Origin: Ziziphus jujuba
Lineage: Eukaryota; Streptophyta; Magnoliopsida; Rosales; Rhamnaceae
DNA: 64,000 bases
Direction: 5' to 3'
Assembly: GCF_031755915.1 (NCBI RefSeq)
Contig: NC_083388.1
Location: 16,679,001-16,743,000 of the forward strand
Shown here: positions 11,101-23,419 of the stretch, one piece after another
Layout of the letters: every line of letters starts with the position of its first letter
Numbering within the stretch: position 1 is the stretch's first letter
Program-made: the position numbers and the translations under genes
Notes under the pieces: model-generated
The model's input: only the letters and a program-made list of their open reading frames with translations
What the model was told of the DNA's origin: nothing
Databases searched by the model: none

Positions 11101-13858
11101 TTTTGAAAAATAGATATTATTAAAAAGTTATTAAGTGTTTGATTGTAAATAAAAAAACTATATTAAATGTTCAATAAGTTTTTATATAAGCTAAAATAGT
11201 TATATTAAATACTCATTAAGTTTCTATATAAGTTTTAAAAAAAAAATTTGAAAAAATATAAAATTTGAACTTCTTTAAAACAGTTTTTTAAAGTTGTTTT
11301 TTGATCAACAATTACTTGTTGATTTTTGTCAAATACTTTTATTTTTAAATAAAAAAGCTTTTGACCTTCAAATAAAGTTTTTGATCTAAAAAAAAATTTT
11401 GCCAAACAAGCACTTATTGTTTCTAATAAAAGATCTAACAAAAAATTAATAAAAATAAATAAATAGATGTGTGACTTTTTAATTATTAAAATGCATATGC
11501 ACTTCACGTGAAAAGATTTTCATTAGTTGACCAAATGTATAATGTAATAATAAATTTGCAATTAAAATTAAAGGGTGTTGGTGGTAATTGAATACCATGG
11601 AGAGTAAAGTATAAAAATACTGAAATGACAAACAACATTGCCAAGAAACCGATATATAAACTAGCCTATCTTTGGATATATGTTTTTTTAAATATAAAAG
11701 TGTAAAGATTTGATCTTATAATTAATGTATAAAGAACATTGCTAAAAAATCGATATATAAACTAGCCTATCTTTGGATATATGTTTTTCTAAATATAAAA
11801 GTGTAAAGATTTGATCTTATAATTAATGTAAAAAGAAATTAGTAGTTTTTTTGATTGATTCCTCTTCACAAAAATATCTTGAACAACCTTAAAAATAATA
11901 ATAATCAAAATAAATTACTTAATAACTCAAAAAAAAAAAATTAAAACACCCCAATTAAATTTACATTTCCTCAAAACTCAAACCCATAACCAAACCAGCA
12001 AAAATTATTAAAATAAAAAATGTTGATACAAAATAAAGAGCACCTATAGGCATAACTGCCGAATAGACAGACAACTTGGCTTCCTTAGTACTTGTTAAGA
12101 ATATCATACTGGAATATCCACATGGCAATAATTCTATTATAATTTGTGTTTATTTAGTTTAAACTGCGCGTGATTAGAGCTCAAGGCAATAAGAATGATG
12201 GAATGAGAAGGTCGTGGTCGTAGGTAGCCAACTATTTAAAGTCGTTCATGAAAAACCAATTAAGGTGGAATTGACTCCTTCAAGGTCTTAGCACGAGACG
12301 CTACGACTGCAATATGGCCATCGGCCCATTGTTCCCGTCAAACTCTCATTTTCTTACTCCAAAATTTACACCATCCTCCTTGTTTTCATTATTTTATGGA
12401 AATACCTTTGTATTTTTTTATTTTTTATTTTAAAAATTATAAGAATATCTTTAATACTTTACTTTTGTTGAAAATCACCACCATCATGTTACATATATAT
12501 AATTTTCACACTTAAATTGAGTGCATGAAAATATACATATTAATTTCGAGATCTATTTAAATGATTGTGCTTGCATAATAAATGATATTGCAACAATAAT
12601 TAAATATAAAAGAGTATTTTGGTAGAATTTTGTTACTCTTCATCAATAATATCTAATATTGAAATGATAAATATTAATTAAATGTAATAAATTATGTTTT
12701 GTTTTTTATACTAAAAATTTAATATAAGAATTTTTAAATAGCCAAATAAATTGGCACATAATATGCGTACTCCACTATAATAGTTATTAATGACAAGTAG
12801 CGTTTTTTATTTTATAAGATATTTTTATCAAAGTAATAAATTGTGTCACTATAATTTTCCATAAATCTATTTACAACAATTTCCCCCACTCCATCCAAAT
12901 TAACTTGTATGGGATAGAAATCTTATGTTCCAATTTTGGCGCCCTATTTCTATCCTACCAATTATATATCCCACACCATCTTAAAAAATCGTTATTTTTT
13001 TATTTAATTTATTTATTTGGTTAATATTTTTAAATGAGATGATATTATATCAAAAAAATATTGGTAGGAAAATAACATGAGATAGAACACTCCAATCTAT
13101 TATATTAATTAAATTTATTTATCAATCTATTTATCAACTGGTTAAGTGAGATGGAAAAACTTAGTAAGCCACTTACAGTTATATCTAAAAGGTCGTGGGC
13201 TTGAGATACATAATAAGAAGCAAAATTATTCTAAATGTGTGAAGGGTATTACTATAAATGACCAAAAAAAAAATCTATTTATCAACCCATATGACAAATG
13301 ATATTGCATTATTTTATTAATTGAGAAATTAATATAAACTTAGTATAGATAAATAAACCTATTAAAAAGAGCAATGAAATTAAATATTAAATAGCTATAA
13401 TAATAAGGGTAACAACTTAGCTAAATTATGTGGCAAAATGAAATGAGATAATTTTATTGGCTTGTATTAAGTTTTATTTATTATTCAAAAGTTCATTTAT
13501 TCATATTTAATTTATATTATTTTATAAATTGATTCAATAATGTAATGAATTAAGATCTTGGCTTGTTTGTTTTTATTTTCATTTTTATCTATGTTTAACT
13601 TTCAATTTCAACAATGAAAATTGATAATCTAATTTATAATATCAAAACACTTTTATCAATAAAAAAATTTAAAAGATAAATAAATTCAAGTTAAACAAGT
13701 TTTGAAATATATATATATATATATATGTTTAAAAAAAAAACACACACACACACAACAAGCATATAAGAAAAATAAAATTGAGAATTTAGATTCTAAAATA
13801 ATAGAAAAATACTATTTGACACAATTGATGATGAAATACTAATATCAGCTACATACCA
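8188..13858. other. AT-rich intergenic stretch, no gene recognised
   Basis: It holds poly-A and poly-T runs (8708-8723, about 8812-8831), a purine-rich low-complexity stretch (about 10390-10680), an AT run near 13710 followed by a CA run, and a 101-bp tandem duplication (11634-11835). Open frames such as 8863-9165 and 8969-9196 on the minus strand and 9164-9547 on the plus strand are low complexity or lack any known motif. The GC-richer part near 8900-9700 could hide a decayed gene edge, but I cannot support one. Confidence 0.6.
11634..11835. repeat. 101-bp tandem duplication
   Basis: Two head-to-tail units (11634-11734 and 11735-11835) are nearly identical, both running from aacattgc(c/t)aa through actagcctatctttggata to aattaatgta. 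The few differences imply a fairly recent duplication. Confidence 0.9.
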
Positions 13859-14022
13859 TGTAATAGCTCAGACCATCCACATGCGATATTGTCTGCTTTG
13901 GGCCTCCAGAATCCTTTTACAATCCAGTTCTCAAGGTTTAAAAGGTCTCGCAAGGGAAATGTATCCACACCCACTTATAAGGAGTGTTTCGTTCTCCTTT
14001 CCAACCGCTGTGGGACTTCACA
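13859..14022 (-). repeat. TRIM 3' LTR
   Basis: The right-hand terminal repeat in element orientation. It starts TGTGAAGTCCCACAGCGG on the minus strand and ends at 13859 with ...GAGCTATTACA. It differs from its partner at scattered positions, so the insertion is not very recent. Confidence 0.9.
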
Positions 14023-14075
14023 ATTCTCCTCCCTTAGGGCCTAGCGTTCTCGCTGGCACATCGATCTGGGTACTG

Positions 14076-14087
14076 TCTTTGATACCA
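14076..14087 (-). promoter_or_regulatory. TRIM primer binding site
   Basis: TGGTATCAAAGA on the minus strand, two bases inside the 5' LTR. It is close to the TGGTATCAGAGC site complementary to initiator tRNA-Met. Confidence 0.8.
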
Positions 14088-14089
14088 TC

Positions 14090-14254
14090 TGTAACAGTCC
14101 AGACCACCCGCATGCGATATTGTCCTTTTTGGCCCTGCGGAATCCTTTTATAACTCAGCCCTTAAGGTTTGAAAAAACCTCGCAAGGGAAAGGTATCCAC
14201 ACCTACTTATAAAGAGTGTTTCATTTCCTTTTCCAACCGATGTGGGACTTCACA
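14090..14254 (-). repeat. TRIM 5' LTR
   Basis: The left-hand terminal repeat in element orientation. TATAAGT-like sequence near 14210 on the plus strand (TTATAAGT on the minus strand) may serve as its TATA box. Confidence 0.9.
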
Positions 14255-15711
14255 TACCATATGACAATTTAATTGGTAACCATTAAAAGGGTTCACTTCT
14301 CCATATTAGATTTTCAGTATTATAAAAAAAATAATAAAAAAAGGAAAAACAACAACTAAAACAAAATGCCTCTGACTAATAGCTATCACTTAATGGTGGG
14401 TTTCATTTGTGATGATAATTAGCAATGGTAAATAACAAATCTCAAAATAATAAGACAACATTATTTTGCTATATCATTTGACAAGAAACTTGCTGTTACT
14501 GAATGAAATAATGTCACTTCATTTTGCTACCCTCAAAAGAAGATTTATATGAGATTCCCCATTAATTGTCGATACCTAAAACTATGATAAAACCTATAGC
14601 ATTAACTAATACAAGTGATTACCAACTTTTTATATTCAAAGACGCTTGCCATTTCACTTGAAGGGTATGATTGCAAGAGCGAAACTCAAAGGAATTGATG
14701 TGTGCCTGCACAACCAGTGGAGCATGTGGTGTACTTCAATACAATGCACAAAACCTTACCAACCTTTGACATATGAACAAAAAAAAAAAAAAAAAATCTA
14801 TACTTAATTAGATGTACCAACATTTATATATGTGTGTTGTCAGCTTGTGTTGTGAGATGTTTGGTCAAGTCCTATAACAAGCAAAGACCCACGGTGTTTC
14901 TTAAACATGCACTGAAGGAGAAAGTTTTTGCAACTGACAATCGAGGTAAGCCTAAGAGTCGAGTGACATGTCAGCGCTACTAATTGAGTGCTAGCATATA
15001 CTTATACTATCAATAAGAAGGTATCCAACGCCTTTTAAAGACTTTCTAGTGTACATTTTTTTTTTTTGTTTATTTCTCTCGAATTATCCCTAATTTGTGA
15101 CTCTACTTTCTCTCCGTTTTTTTTATGTCCTTTATAATGTATTCAACAATTTAGAATATAATGGATTTTAAAAAGTTCTTTTTTTTTTATGGACTTTTAT
15201 ATTCTTTTAGAATATAATGGATTTTAAAAGAGTTTAAAAAAGTTCTTTTTTGTTTCTTTTTTTTTTTGGGACTTTCATAATCTTTTTTCCATTAAACAAT
15301 GAAAATATAATTTTTTTGAAAATATGAAAATATAAGGTTTTATGTTTACCTGATGTTCCTCTCTACAAAAAAAGGAACTACATCTAATATGCTTTAGATT
15401 TGCATGGAATGCCAAATTGTATCTATTATTATCATTTTTTTAATATTAAGTATTTAGAAGTTCAAAAACATAGTGATTTTGTTATCATGGTCTTCCCTTT
15501 GTCATTTCTAATTAGAGTGCTAATCTTGTTTGTGAAATGTCAAATTAATGACTGTTCACTATGATGAGATTTTTAAAGAAAATAATTTGGCCCCAGTAGC
15601 CAATTTGCCATCAATAGAAAGTGGGGTTTCTTCTTCTTCTTCTTCTTATTTTTTTAAAAACTTGTATTTTAATGGTTTGTAATATTTGAAAGTATACTTG
15701 GCAAACAATTA
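14255..15711. other. AT-rich intergenic stretch, no gene recognised
   Basis: Contains homopolymer A and T tracts and a TTC run near 15630. A short block near 15541-15600 (gagatttttaaagaaaataa ... ggcccc) recurs in diverged form near 15903-15950, suggesting an old duplication with a period of about 360 bases. No coding motif seen. Confidence 0.6.
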
Positions 15712-15830
15712 TGAATAAGAGCATGCATACTGAAGCAGAATATATCACACATTTGAAGAAAAAAAACAAACGAGAGAAAAAATTAAAGAAATAATAATTA
15801 ATCTTTGTCTTTTTTTGACTAATTTTATTT
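15712..15830. repeat. diverged direct repeat, left copy beside the LINE
   Basis: This block (gcatgcatactgaagcagaa, then tatatcaca, cgagagaaa, aatctttgtct, taatttta) matches 20676-20796 in the same orientation with scattered changes. The two copies sit on either side of the minus-strand LINE. They are too long for an ordinary target-site duplication. Confidence 0.75.
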
Positions 15831-15984
15831 GTTACAATCATTACAAAAATAACTTTATTAAAATGTGATAATTTTGTTAGTAAAATGGCAGATTAATAAT
15901 ATTCATTCAGGTGAGATTTTCTAAAAAATATAATTTTGCCCCGCTCTCCCACTAAGAGAATAAGATGCTAACAAAATAATATGG

Positions 15985-18900
15985 AAGTGTAGCATCCTAT
16001 CTTGGTAGAAGAGATATATTTATAATAGCCTTTGCAATCCAATCAGCTGCTTGATTCATGTTTTTAGAATTAAAACTTTATAATAGCTTTTGCAATCCAA
16101 TCAGCTGCTTGATTTATGTTTTTAGAAATAAAACTAACTTTCCATAAGACAAACTAATAAAGATTTTCCCATAAATCATCTACATAAGTAGCAAAGGTCC
16201 AAGATGATTGTGAGAGTCCGAACAAATAGTGATAATTAGCTCCTTCAAGTCATCCTCCAAGACAATATGAGTCTACCCAAGCTCAAAGGGCCAAACACAA
16301 GTAAATAAAAGAGTCAAACGCTCAGCTTGAACATTTAAAGAACATGGGATAATTCTTTGCATGCAATGTAGCATATTGCCATTAGAATTCCTCGCAACAC
16401 TACCAAAGCCTTGCATGACTACCATTGTTGACAAAAGAACCATCAAAATTAATCTTGATGAAACCTTGTCTCGGTGGCACCGATTCTTCAGAACATTGAA
16501 CTAGATACTGTAGTAGAACCCACTGTGCAAACCACCAACTATATCATTCCTCTGATATTGAAATTCTAGAAATTACCTAGAAGCAGATTGAATTATAGCT
16601 AAAGGATGTGAGGCAATGCCATCATGAACAAACTTGTTTATCCTTTTCGAAATCTCCCAATACAAATAAAAAACCAAAGACTAAATATTACCATCAATAG
16701 ATGCAGTACAAATACGAGTTAGCAACTTATCAAAATAATCCATTGGTGCTTGTAGGAAGGAAGTAGAAAACCTTCAGGTCAAACTATACCCAAACAACAT
16801 ACCCTTCATCTAATCACAAGCCCATAACAAATGAGTTATACTTTCTGAAGATGCATCAATATAAATATACCTAGCCCATACGTTTATCTTAACCAGAAAA
16901 ATATTAGAAACCACTTTTCACATAAAAGATCAAATCTTTATGTGAGCTTTTATCTTGCATAAATGCTTCCATTTAACATTGTGTGGTGGCAATTGTAATA
17001 ACCCTCTAAGAACATCATTGTTAGAGATCTCCATTAATCTAAAATGATAAAACTTAACAGTAAACTTCCCATATTTACTCCAAGGCCAATTATATTGGTC
17101 AAGGCAAGACCAGAATAATTAGAATTTGTAGGATTTTACCAATTACATTAAAGGGGAATAAAACCTAAGAATTCCAACAATGATTTACAATCAATCAAAT
17201 CACTCACCATCTGCCACCAAGGATCATAATACTCTTCTAAAGAAGCATCCCCAAAAATCTAGTGATCATGCCATACAAAAGTTTGCTTTCTCGAACCTAC
17301 CCCGCCATGGAAATGCTGAGTGATAACCCATTTACCTTTAATAAGCTTTTCCACTAAAATGAGCTTTGAGCTGATAACTCCACATCCAACAAATTTGAAG
17401 AAAGAAAATAAATTTCTTTAAGAATCTGCACCTATAAAGCTGTAGGTTACGTTCCAAATGCCATGCTTTTTTAGCAAGTGTTGCCAAGTTAAAAACTTCA
17501 AATTATGAAAACCTATGCCACCAATACTCTTTTGATAGTACAATTAACCATTTCGAAGCCACACTATTCCATGCTTTCCTTCTCCATATTACATTAAAAC
17601 TTATTGATGCAAGAAGAAACCTCCTTACATAAACCAATCGACAATTTGATGGAAGACATTATACAAGTTGGAATAGCTTGAGCCATCGACTTTATCATTA
17701 TTTCCTTTCCGAAAAAAGTTATAAAGCAATTTTGCCATCTACCCACTTTAATTTTTACATGATCAAGAATACTTTTCAGAAATGAGCCCCAATTAGTTGG
17801 TTAACCCAAATAGGTACCACAAAAATGCAGAATTGGACAATGCATCAAAACATTTAGGATTTCCCTTCTATCTTGAGATGTGTTAGTGTTGAACACCAAA
17901 CTCAACTTCTAAAAGTTAACCTATTAATCTGAAACCTGATGATAAAAAGAAATATAATCCAACTGACAAGCCATTCCTCTTATGTAGCTCATGAAAATAA
18001 TAGGCTATTGCCAATAAATAATAAATGAGACAAGTACAGGACGATGATGAGCAAGTTTGATCCTACATAATCTACCATTAGCAATCTGCTTCAAAATCAT
18101 CTTTGAAAAGAGGTTTTCTCAACAAAAATAAATAAGGTGTTAAAAGATCAGCTTGTCGAAGATCTCGAGCAGGCTGAAAAAAAAAATTATGGTTTGCCAT
18201 TCACAAGGACACTGTATTTCATTGTTGAGACACACTATATAATCATACACATCAATGATGCCTCAAATCCTTTATGTAAATGAATAACTTTCAAAAATCC
18301 TATTTCACATGGTTACATGTTTTACTCATATTTATTTTTAGAGTTAATTCCCACCTTTTACCTATATGCTTTTTTTTTTTTTAAATATCAAAAAGACTAC
18401 ATAGCAATTGCAATATTATCCTAGATCCGCCACCCGCAAACAAACACATTTTGATTCTTGGTAACTAACTCATGAAGAGACAACTAACAAAATTTTGAAA
18501 AGATTTTATAGAGAAAATTACATAAACTTATTAGGCGATATTGATTGACTTTTTCTGGATGTGCAACTTTGGGAATCAGAGTAAGATGAGTTTTATTAAG
18601 TCAAGAACTTAAAATACCATTTTGTAAAAACTCATGTACTACATGAAATAAGTCTTCCTCCACTCTGCTCCAGTTTGACTAGTAAAAAATTCCATGGGAC
18701 CCATCTAGGCCAGGTGTTTTAGTTGCCCCCATTGAGAAAACAACCAATTTAACTTTTTCTTAAGAAATCAGTTTCAACAAGCAATGATTAATATCCTCAT
18801 CTACAATGTAATCAATATCTAAAAGAGCCAATGAAAAGTCTTGTGCACTAATTGACATAAGCAATCACTCAAAGTGTTGCGTAATTTAGATTTTGATGTC

Positions 18901-19060
18901 CTGATCTTTCAAAATCCACTCCTCATTAGCACTCCTCAGAGTGGACACTCGGTTTATAACTTTATGATAAGTAGTAGAAGAGTGAAAACAATTTAAATTT
19001 TTATCACCCTGTTTCAATCGTTGTACTAAAGATTTTTGTCCTTAATAGACTTCTTGCTTA
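15985..19060 (-). pseudogene. LINE endonuclease/RT/RNase H remnant
   Basis: A heavily broken ORF2. The RT start (TPGLDGSHGIFY) is near 18690. The RNase H part is readable from about 16460 to 16030: GFGSVARNSNGNMLHCMQ, NVQAERLTLLF, a stop, THIVLEDDLKELI, and NQAADWIAKAI at the end. These match the RNase H domain seen in the plus-strand LINE at 38860-39300. The endonuclease domain was not found and may be lost or too decayed. Confidence 0.7.
16018..16135. repeat. about 60-bp tandem duplication in the LINE 3' end
   Basis: ttgcaatccaatcagctgct plus the following ttgatt(c/t)atgtttttaga occurs twice in a row with few changes, duplicating the RNase H end (NQAADWIAKAI). Confidence 0.88.
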
Positions 19061-19310
19061 AATATAACATCTAAATCATGGGTTAAAACATGATATCAAT
19101 CAATATCACTCTGTGATTGAGTGTTATGATATCTTTACACTCTATTTATCCATTGTACTCTGTGGGTTACCATGTAAATCTCGACTTTAGGTCTTCAGAT
19201 CATGATTCAGATGTTGTAACTTTGCGTGTAAGAATCAACATCCATTGCAAAATGACAATGTTGTCATGAAGAAGAAATAACATGCTGGAAAGATTGTTGA
19301 TGCATCTACT

Positions 19311-20483
19311 TTACTTCAAATCAGAATAGAAATTTAAGCTTTGCTTCAATTTGTCTTGTATCTTCAACATCAAACTTATCCGTCCATAGTATACAATAAA
19401 AATGATCCGCCAACGGTACAACAAATTGGTATATTGGAGGTGCATTTGGCACGGAACTCGATAGCATAAATATCTCGAAAGATGCATAATAAGATGAATA
19501 ATATTTCTACCATAAAAAGACTTACTTAACTGAACATTTGACTTAGATTTTTCCCCTAAACCAACCCTCAACATGCTCAAACTAGGGCCAAGATGCCCAA
19601 GGCACAAACTACCAAACTGCATAGGGATATGAGAACCATTGGAACCACCAGAATAAGCATTCGAAGAAGAAACACCATATGGTACCAGAGCCAAATCATG
19701 GCCATCATCAACCTCCATTGCATCATCCATCCCTAATAGCCAGTTTGAAACCTCATGAGGACATTGGATTGGCAATTCTGCATAAAGCCATTGTTCGAAA
19801 ATGGATTGCTTAAAAATCAAATGAGTACCAAAAGTAAAAGGAAAAGGACAATCCTTCGTATCATGACCTATATGACCACAAGGAGTATAACAAGATGGTA
19901 AACATTCACATTTAAAAGAAATCCAGAGCAAAGAGCGCCTTTTGCTGCACCCATAAAGTCGGGGTTAATGGATCCTAGATATCAAAACAAATCAGAACAC
20001 GAGCAGCCTTAAAATTGAAACCAGACGTTCCCTTCAAATCAACATCAACAACCACATCAAAGTTTTCCCTCGTTTCATAAGACAAAATGGAGAGTGCTAC
20101 TTCAATGGCAACCCTAGAAATAGGACCCAAAGAAAGAGATCATGAAACATCATTTCTTGAGGTGAAAGTTCAGGGTTCCAATGCTTGGAAAGCAAAACAT
20201 GTCCATTAAAACACCACGAGTCATGATCTTCAACTTTTTGCAAATCAACTTCATAGGCAAATGTGAAACAGACAATACCATTCTCCATTCCCTTAAAATC
20301 CATATCGTTTAACAAATTTAAACTCTTTTTAAAAATCGATAACATGGCATTAAGATTCACTAATTTATCAATAAATAGACAACCATAATGACTGTATCGA
20401 TGAGTAGAATGGACCACAATGCCATTATCATCAATAGCAACTAAAAACTCAGTTTGACGAAACTCCCACAACATGTCATACAT
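19311..20483 (-). pseudogene. LINE ORF1 remnant (DUF4283-like and zinc knuckle)
   Basis: Two open stretches in different frames. The first (20097-20483) resembles the DUF4283 domain of plant LINE ORF1 proteins (NLNAMLSIFKKSLNL ... HDSWCFNGHVLLSKHWNP ... LFLWVLFLGLP). The second (19311-19931) carries a Cys/His cluster CYTPCGHIGHDTKDC that looks like the ORF1 zinc knuckle with one extra residue between the first two Cys. ORF1 proteins bind the element RNA. A frame break lies between the two parts. Confidence 0.75.
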
Positions 20484-20675
20484 GTTGAGGAATGGTAGGC
20501 AAAATCAGAAAGCATAAAGGAAACAAACTAAAAGATTGATTTAGATTCGCAAAGAAATAATGAAGACAAAAGGTCAAAATTTCAAAGATGGAACCAAGAG
20601 AAAAGTGGTCATTCTCTAAAAGGAAAGTAACTATAGCAAAATATTTTTTCTTATAACCGTAGTAAATTCAAAGAA

Positions 20676-20796
20676 TGAGTAAAAGAATATGCATATAGAA
20701 GTAGAATATATCACATATAAAGAAATGGACGAGAGAGAAATTTTTTTTTTAAAATACTGATTTATCTTTGTCCTTTTTTAATTAATTTTCAATACC
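20676..20796. repeat. diverged direct repeat, right copy beside the LINE
   Basis: Partner of 15712-15830, lying just upstream of the LINE 5' end. Shared blocks include agaatatatcaca, acgagagagaaa and atctttgtc. Confidence 0.75.
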
Positions 20797-22195
20797 CGTG
20801 AAATCATAATTAGACATGTTTTTTCCTCTCTTTGAAAGCTACTAATTTAGTTAAGTTGTTTACTTGCAAAACTCATAAGAAAAGGAAAAAGCAAAAAGAA
20901 AAAGAATTTTGACTAATTAAAAAACACATAGAAACCATTTAAAAACTGATAATTTACCGTATAGTATTTTACAAATAAGAGTTTTTCTTACTAGCCATTT
21001 ATAGTAAATAAAGAAATTACTTTTTTTTTTATAAAAAAATTATTTTGAATCATTAAAACTAATAGTATACTTAGAAAAAAAAAAGAGTTGTGTGGTATTT
21101 GGATTACTATTAATTAAACCAAAATTATAATTATCCCAAAAAAATCAAAACTAAAATTATAAAGTTTTGAGTAAATATCACTATAGCACCTCTGCATTTT
21201 TATTATGCAAAATATTCCTACAACCTCCTCATATCTCGCTTTTGTTACAATATAGTACCATTTTTAAAAAATTGTTACTGATACAGTTAGAATTGGACTC
21301 ATTACCCTTCATTTGAACCCTTTTTTTTTTTTTTTAATTTCTAAAAACTTAAAAAAAACAAAAGAGAGCACATGCGCATACATATATACATACTTCTCCT
21401 AAAATTGCTAAAATTTTAAAATATTGATGTAAAATCTCCTTCCTTATTTATAAAAAAAAAAATAATAAATTATATATAATAATCATGATGGTCTTAAATA
21501 TCATTTAAAAAATTAACCTTATCCACATAGAATACATTTAAAATTATTATTATTTTTTAAAAAAATCGATTATAAATTTGAACATGTTATTTTTATTTTT
21601 GAAATGAATAAAAAAATTTATTAATTTAAAAATAAATTTTAATTTTATTATTAAAAGTTTAGAAAAAATAATATAAATTAAAAATAAAATATGAAAAGAT
21701 TATAATAATACTTTTTAGGGATATTGGTAGTTAAGCATTTCAAACTTTATCGAGATTGATACATTATACTATAAATTTTTTTTCATAGTATTCTGCACCT
21801 TAAATTTGCTTTTTGCTTATACCGTTGGTTTTTCTGTTAAAAATACATAACAGAATGATCATGTGTTATGCACGTACTTATCTAATAAGGTTAAATCGAA
21901 TAATTTCATAGGTCTTATCATGTGCTTCTAGCGTGTGTGATCAATGATTGGAAAATTGGTCTCTTCAAATTGTGACTTTGAGCATAATTTTTTTTTTTTT
22001 TTGAGATTGATTTTAAGGATTCACAAATTGACTTGATCTGATCAAAAAACCCCTTTCCAACTCTCAAATCCCATTTTTCTGTCGCCATCATCACCAGTTG
22101 GTAACCAATTCCGATCAAAAAAAGAAAAAAAAATAAAATCCAAATGGTTAAATTCCACGAGCACATAATCTCAAAGTTTCTCGAAGAGCCTCCAA
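20797..22195. other. AT-rich intergenic stretch
   Basis: Poly-A, poly-T and AT-rich sequence. No coding motif recognised. The minus-strand open frame 21918-22166 has no family resemblance. Confidence 0.6.
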
Positions 22196-22777
22196 ATGGA
22201 AATGTCTAGTGATTCTCTCTTTCGGTCTCTCTCTCTCTCTCTCCAAGCTCATCTACTCTCTCCTCCTCCTCCATTCTCCTTTCCAAGGTACCCTCCTCCT
22301 TCTTCCTCATCCCTAAAATCTCAAATCCTACATTACCACCACCACAGCGAAGAAATCACTGCTGAACTTCCATCCTACCATTGTTTCTCCCTCTACACCT
22401 TCGATTTCTCCTTCTTCATCACCGTACAAATCCTAATTGTCGATCTCCTCACCTCCAAAATATTCACTTCATCAATTGACGATATTATCCTCTTCATTGC
22501 TCATTCTCTATCCAAAACCTTCATTGAAGCTTTTACTGTCAGGATTTTTCGATCTTTGAATTGGAATGCCTATGTTTGCTATTCTTCCACGAAGCCGCAT
22601 GCTATGATTTCTGGATATTTGACGACTAAAAGGATTATGAAGTGTTTGTATGTAAAAATATTGCATCTTTGGCCGAGATTTCAATTTATGTATCGTAGGA
22701 ATCGGAGAATGACCTTTACTTTTAAATTTAGAACAGTAAAATTATCTGATTTAATCTTACTTGGTAAACACATATGA
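22196..22777 (+). CDS. unrecognised ORF, possible gene remnant
   Basis: A 193-codon open frame. It starts just before a CT-rich run (ctctctctctctc at 22231-22243) and encodes a Ser/Pro-rich N-terminus (SLSLSLQAHLLSPPPPFSFP), then a hydrophobic stretch and a basic C-terminus. The first part is clearly richer in C than its surroundings, as plant gene starts often are. I recognise no domain. It lies about 425 bases upstream of the LPA1-like promoter on the same strand. It could be a short gene, a decayed exon, or a chance frame. Confidence 0.22.
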   Translation: MEMSSDSLFRSLSLSLQAHLLSPPPPFSFPRYPPPSSSSLKSQILHYHHHSEEITAELPSYHCFSLYTFDFSFFITVQILIVDLLTSKIFTSSIDDIILFIAHSLSKTFIEAFTVRIFRSLNWNAYVCYSSTKPHAMISGYLTTKRIMKCLYVKILHLWPRFQFMYRRNRRMTFTFKFRTVKLSDLILLGKHI

Positions 22778-23200
22778 GTATTTCATTGTGTATTATTAAT
22801 AGAAAAACTATTAGCATGAGAAAAGAAATTTGAAATGCAAAACATAAAAAAAAAATATTTATAATATAATTTATTAACTTCATAAAATTTAAAAAGTTTA
22901 GCTGTCATAATCCCTACCTTTTACTATGGAAGTGCAATATTAAAAAAAAAGAAAAATACTAAAATAAGAGAACTATACTAATATTTACCTTAACAATTTC
23001 CTATCTATTTTATATAAATTTTATTTACTTTTTATTGCCCGAAGGACGAGGCCGTTGATATCGTTGATCTTTTTCATCATGGCATGATACTGTCAACATC
23101 ATTTTCCTATCCACCCATACCTTTTCGAATAATTACAAGTCGTACCAGGACCTCGATTACCGTGTACCAAAAGCATGGGCCCACATTCCCTTCGCTACAA

Positions 23201-23208
23201 TATAAATT
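23201..23208 (+). promoter_or_regulatory. TATA box of the LPA1-like gene
   Basis: TATAAATT followed by a C-rich stretch (ccctcttcccc) typical of plant start sites. It would place transcription start near 23230-23240, about 650 bases upstream of the start codon, including a 5' UTR intron. Confidence 0.5.
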
Positions 23209-23419
23209 TACCCTCTTCCCCTTAGGGCTCCAAAGCACACAAACGCCACGGACCTTCCCCAACAACATTCGAAATTTCCGATCCTAGTGAAGGCCAAATC
23301 CGTAATTCCACCATTTTGTTCGTACTTTCGGGGGGAGAGAGAGAGAGCGAGTTTTGTAGTTTTTTGCAGAGCGAGAAAGTGTCTTTTTGAGAAAGACTCG
23401 TGGAGGGTCGCTCTGAACG

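Larger units (their letters stand above)
13859..14254 (-). mobile_element. complete TRIM (terminal-repeat retrotransposon in miniature)
   Basis: This is a 396-bp element with two direct LTRs of about 164 bp (13859-14022 and 14090-14254) and a 67-bp core. On the minus strand the 5' LTR runs from TGTGAAGTCCCACATCGG to CTGGACTGTTACA. It is followed after two bases by TGGTATCAAAGA, a tRNA-Met primer binding site. A purine tract TAAGGGAGGAGAA ends just before the second LTR. Both flanks carry the same five bases, TACCA (13854-13858 and 14255-14259). It has no coding capacity, so mobility would need proteins from another element. The LTR type (CCCACATCGGTTGG, TATAAGGAGTGT) is one I know as widespread in dicots. 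Confidence 0.93.
15985..20510 (-). mobile_element. decayed non-LTR retrotransposon (LINE)
   Basis: Read from 20510 leftwards the minus strand shows ORF1-like sequence with a zinc knuckle (20483-19311), then an RT-type region, and ends in an RNase H domain with NQAADWIAKAI (about 16030). RT landmarks include TPGLDGSHGIFY near 18690 (family motif PGPDGF...FY) and KMILKQIANGRL near 18090. Almost no frame stays open beyond 100 codons after 19300, so this is an old copy. A poly-A tail (poly-T on the plus strand) is not visible at the left end. Confidence 0.82.

Noticed and set aside
13881..14153. 90-codon plus-strand ORF
   Set aside because: Lies wholly inside the TRIM and spans LTR and core; no coding role.
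21170..21870. Possible foldback or direct-repeat element in spacer
   Set aside because: Similarity between its ends is weak by eye and could be base-composition bias.
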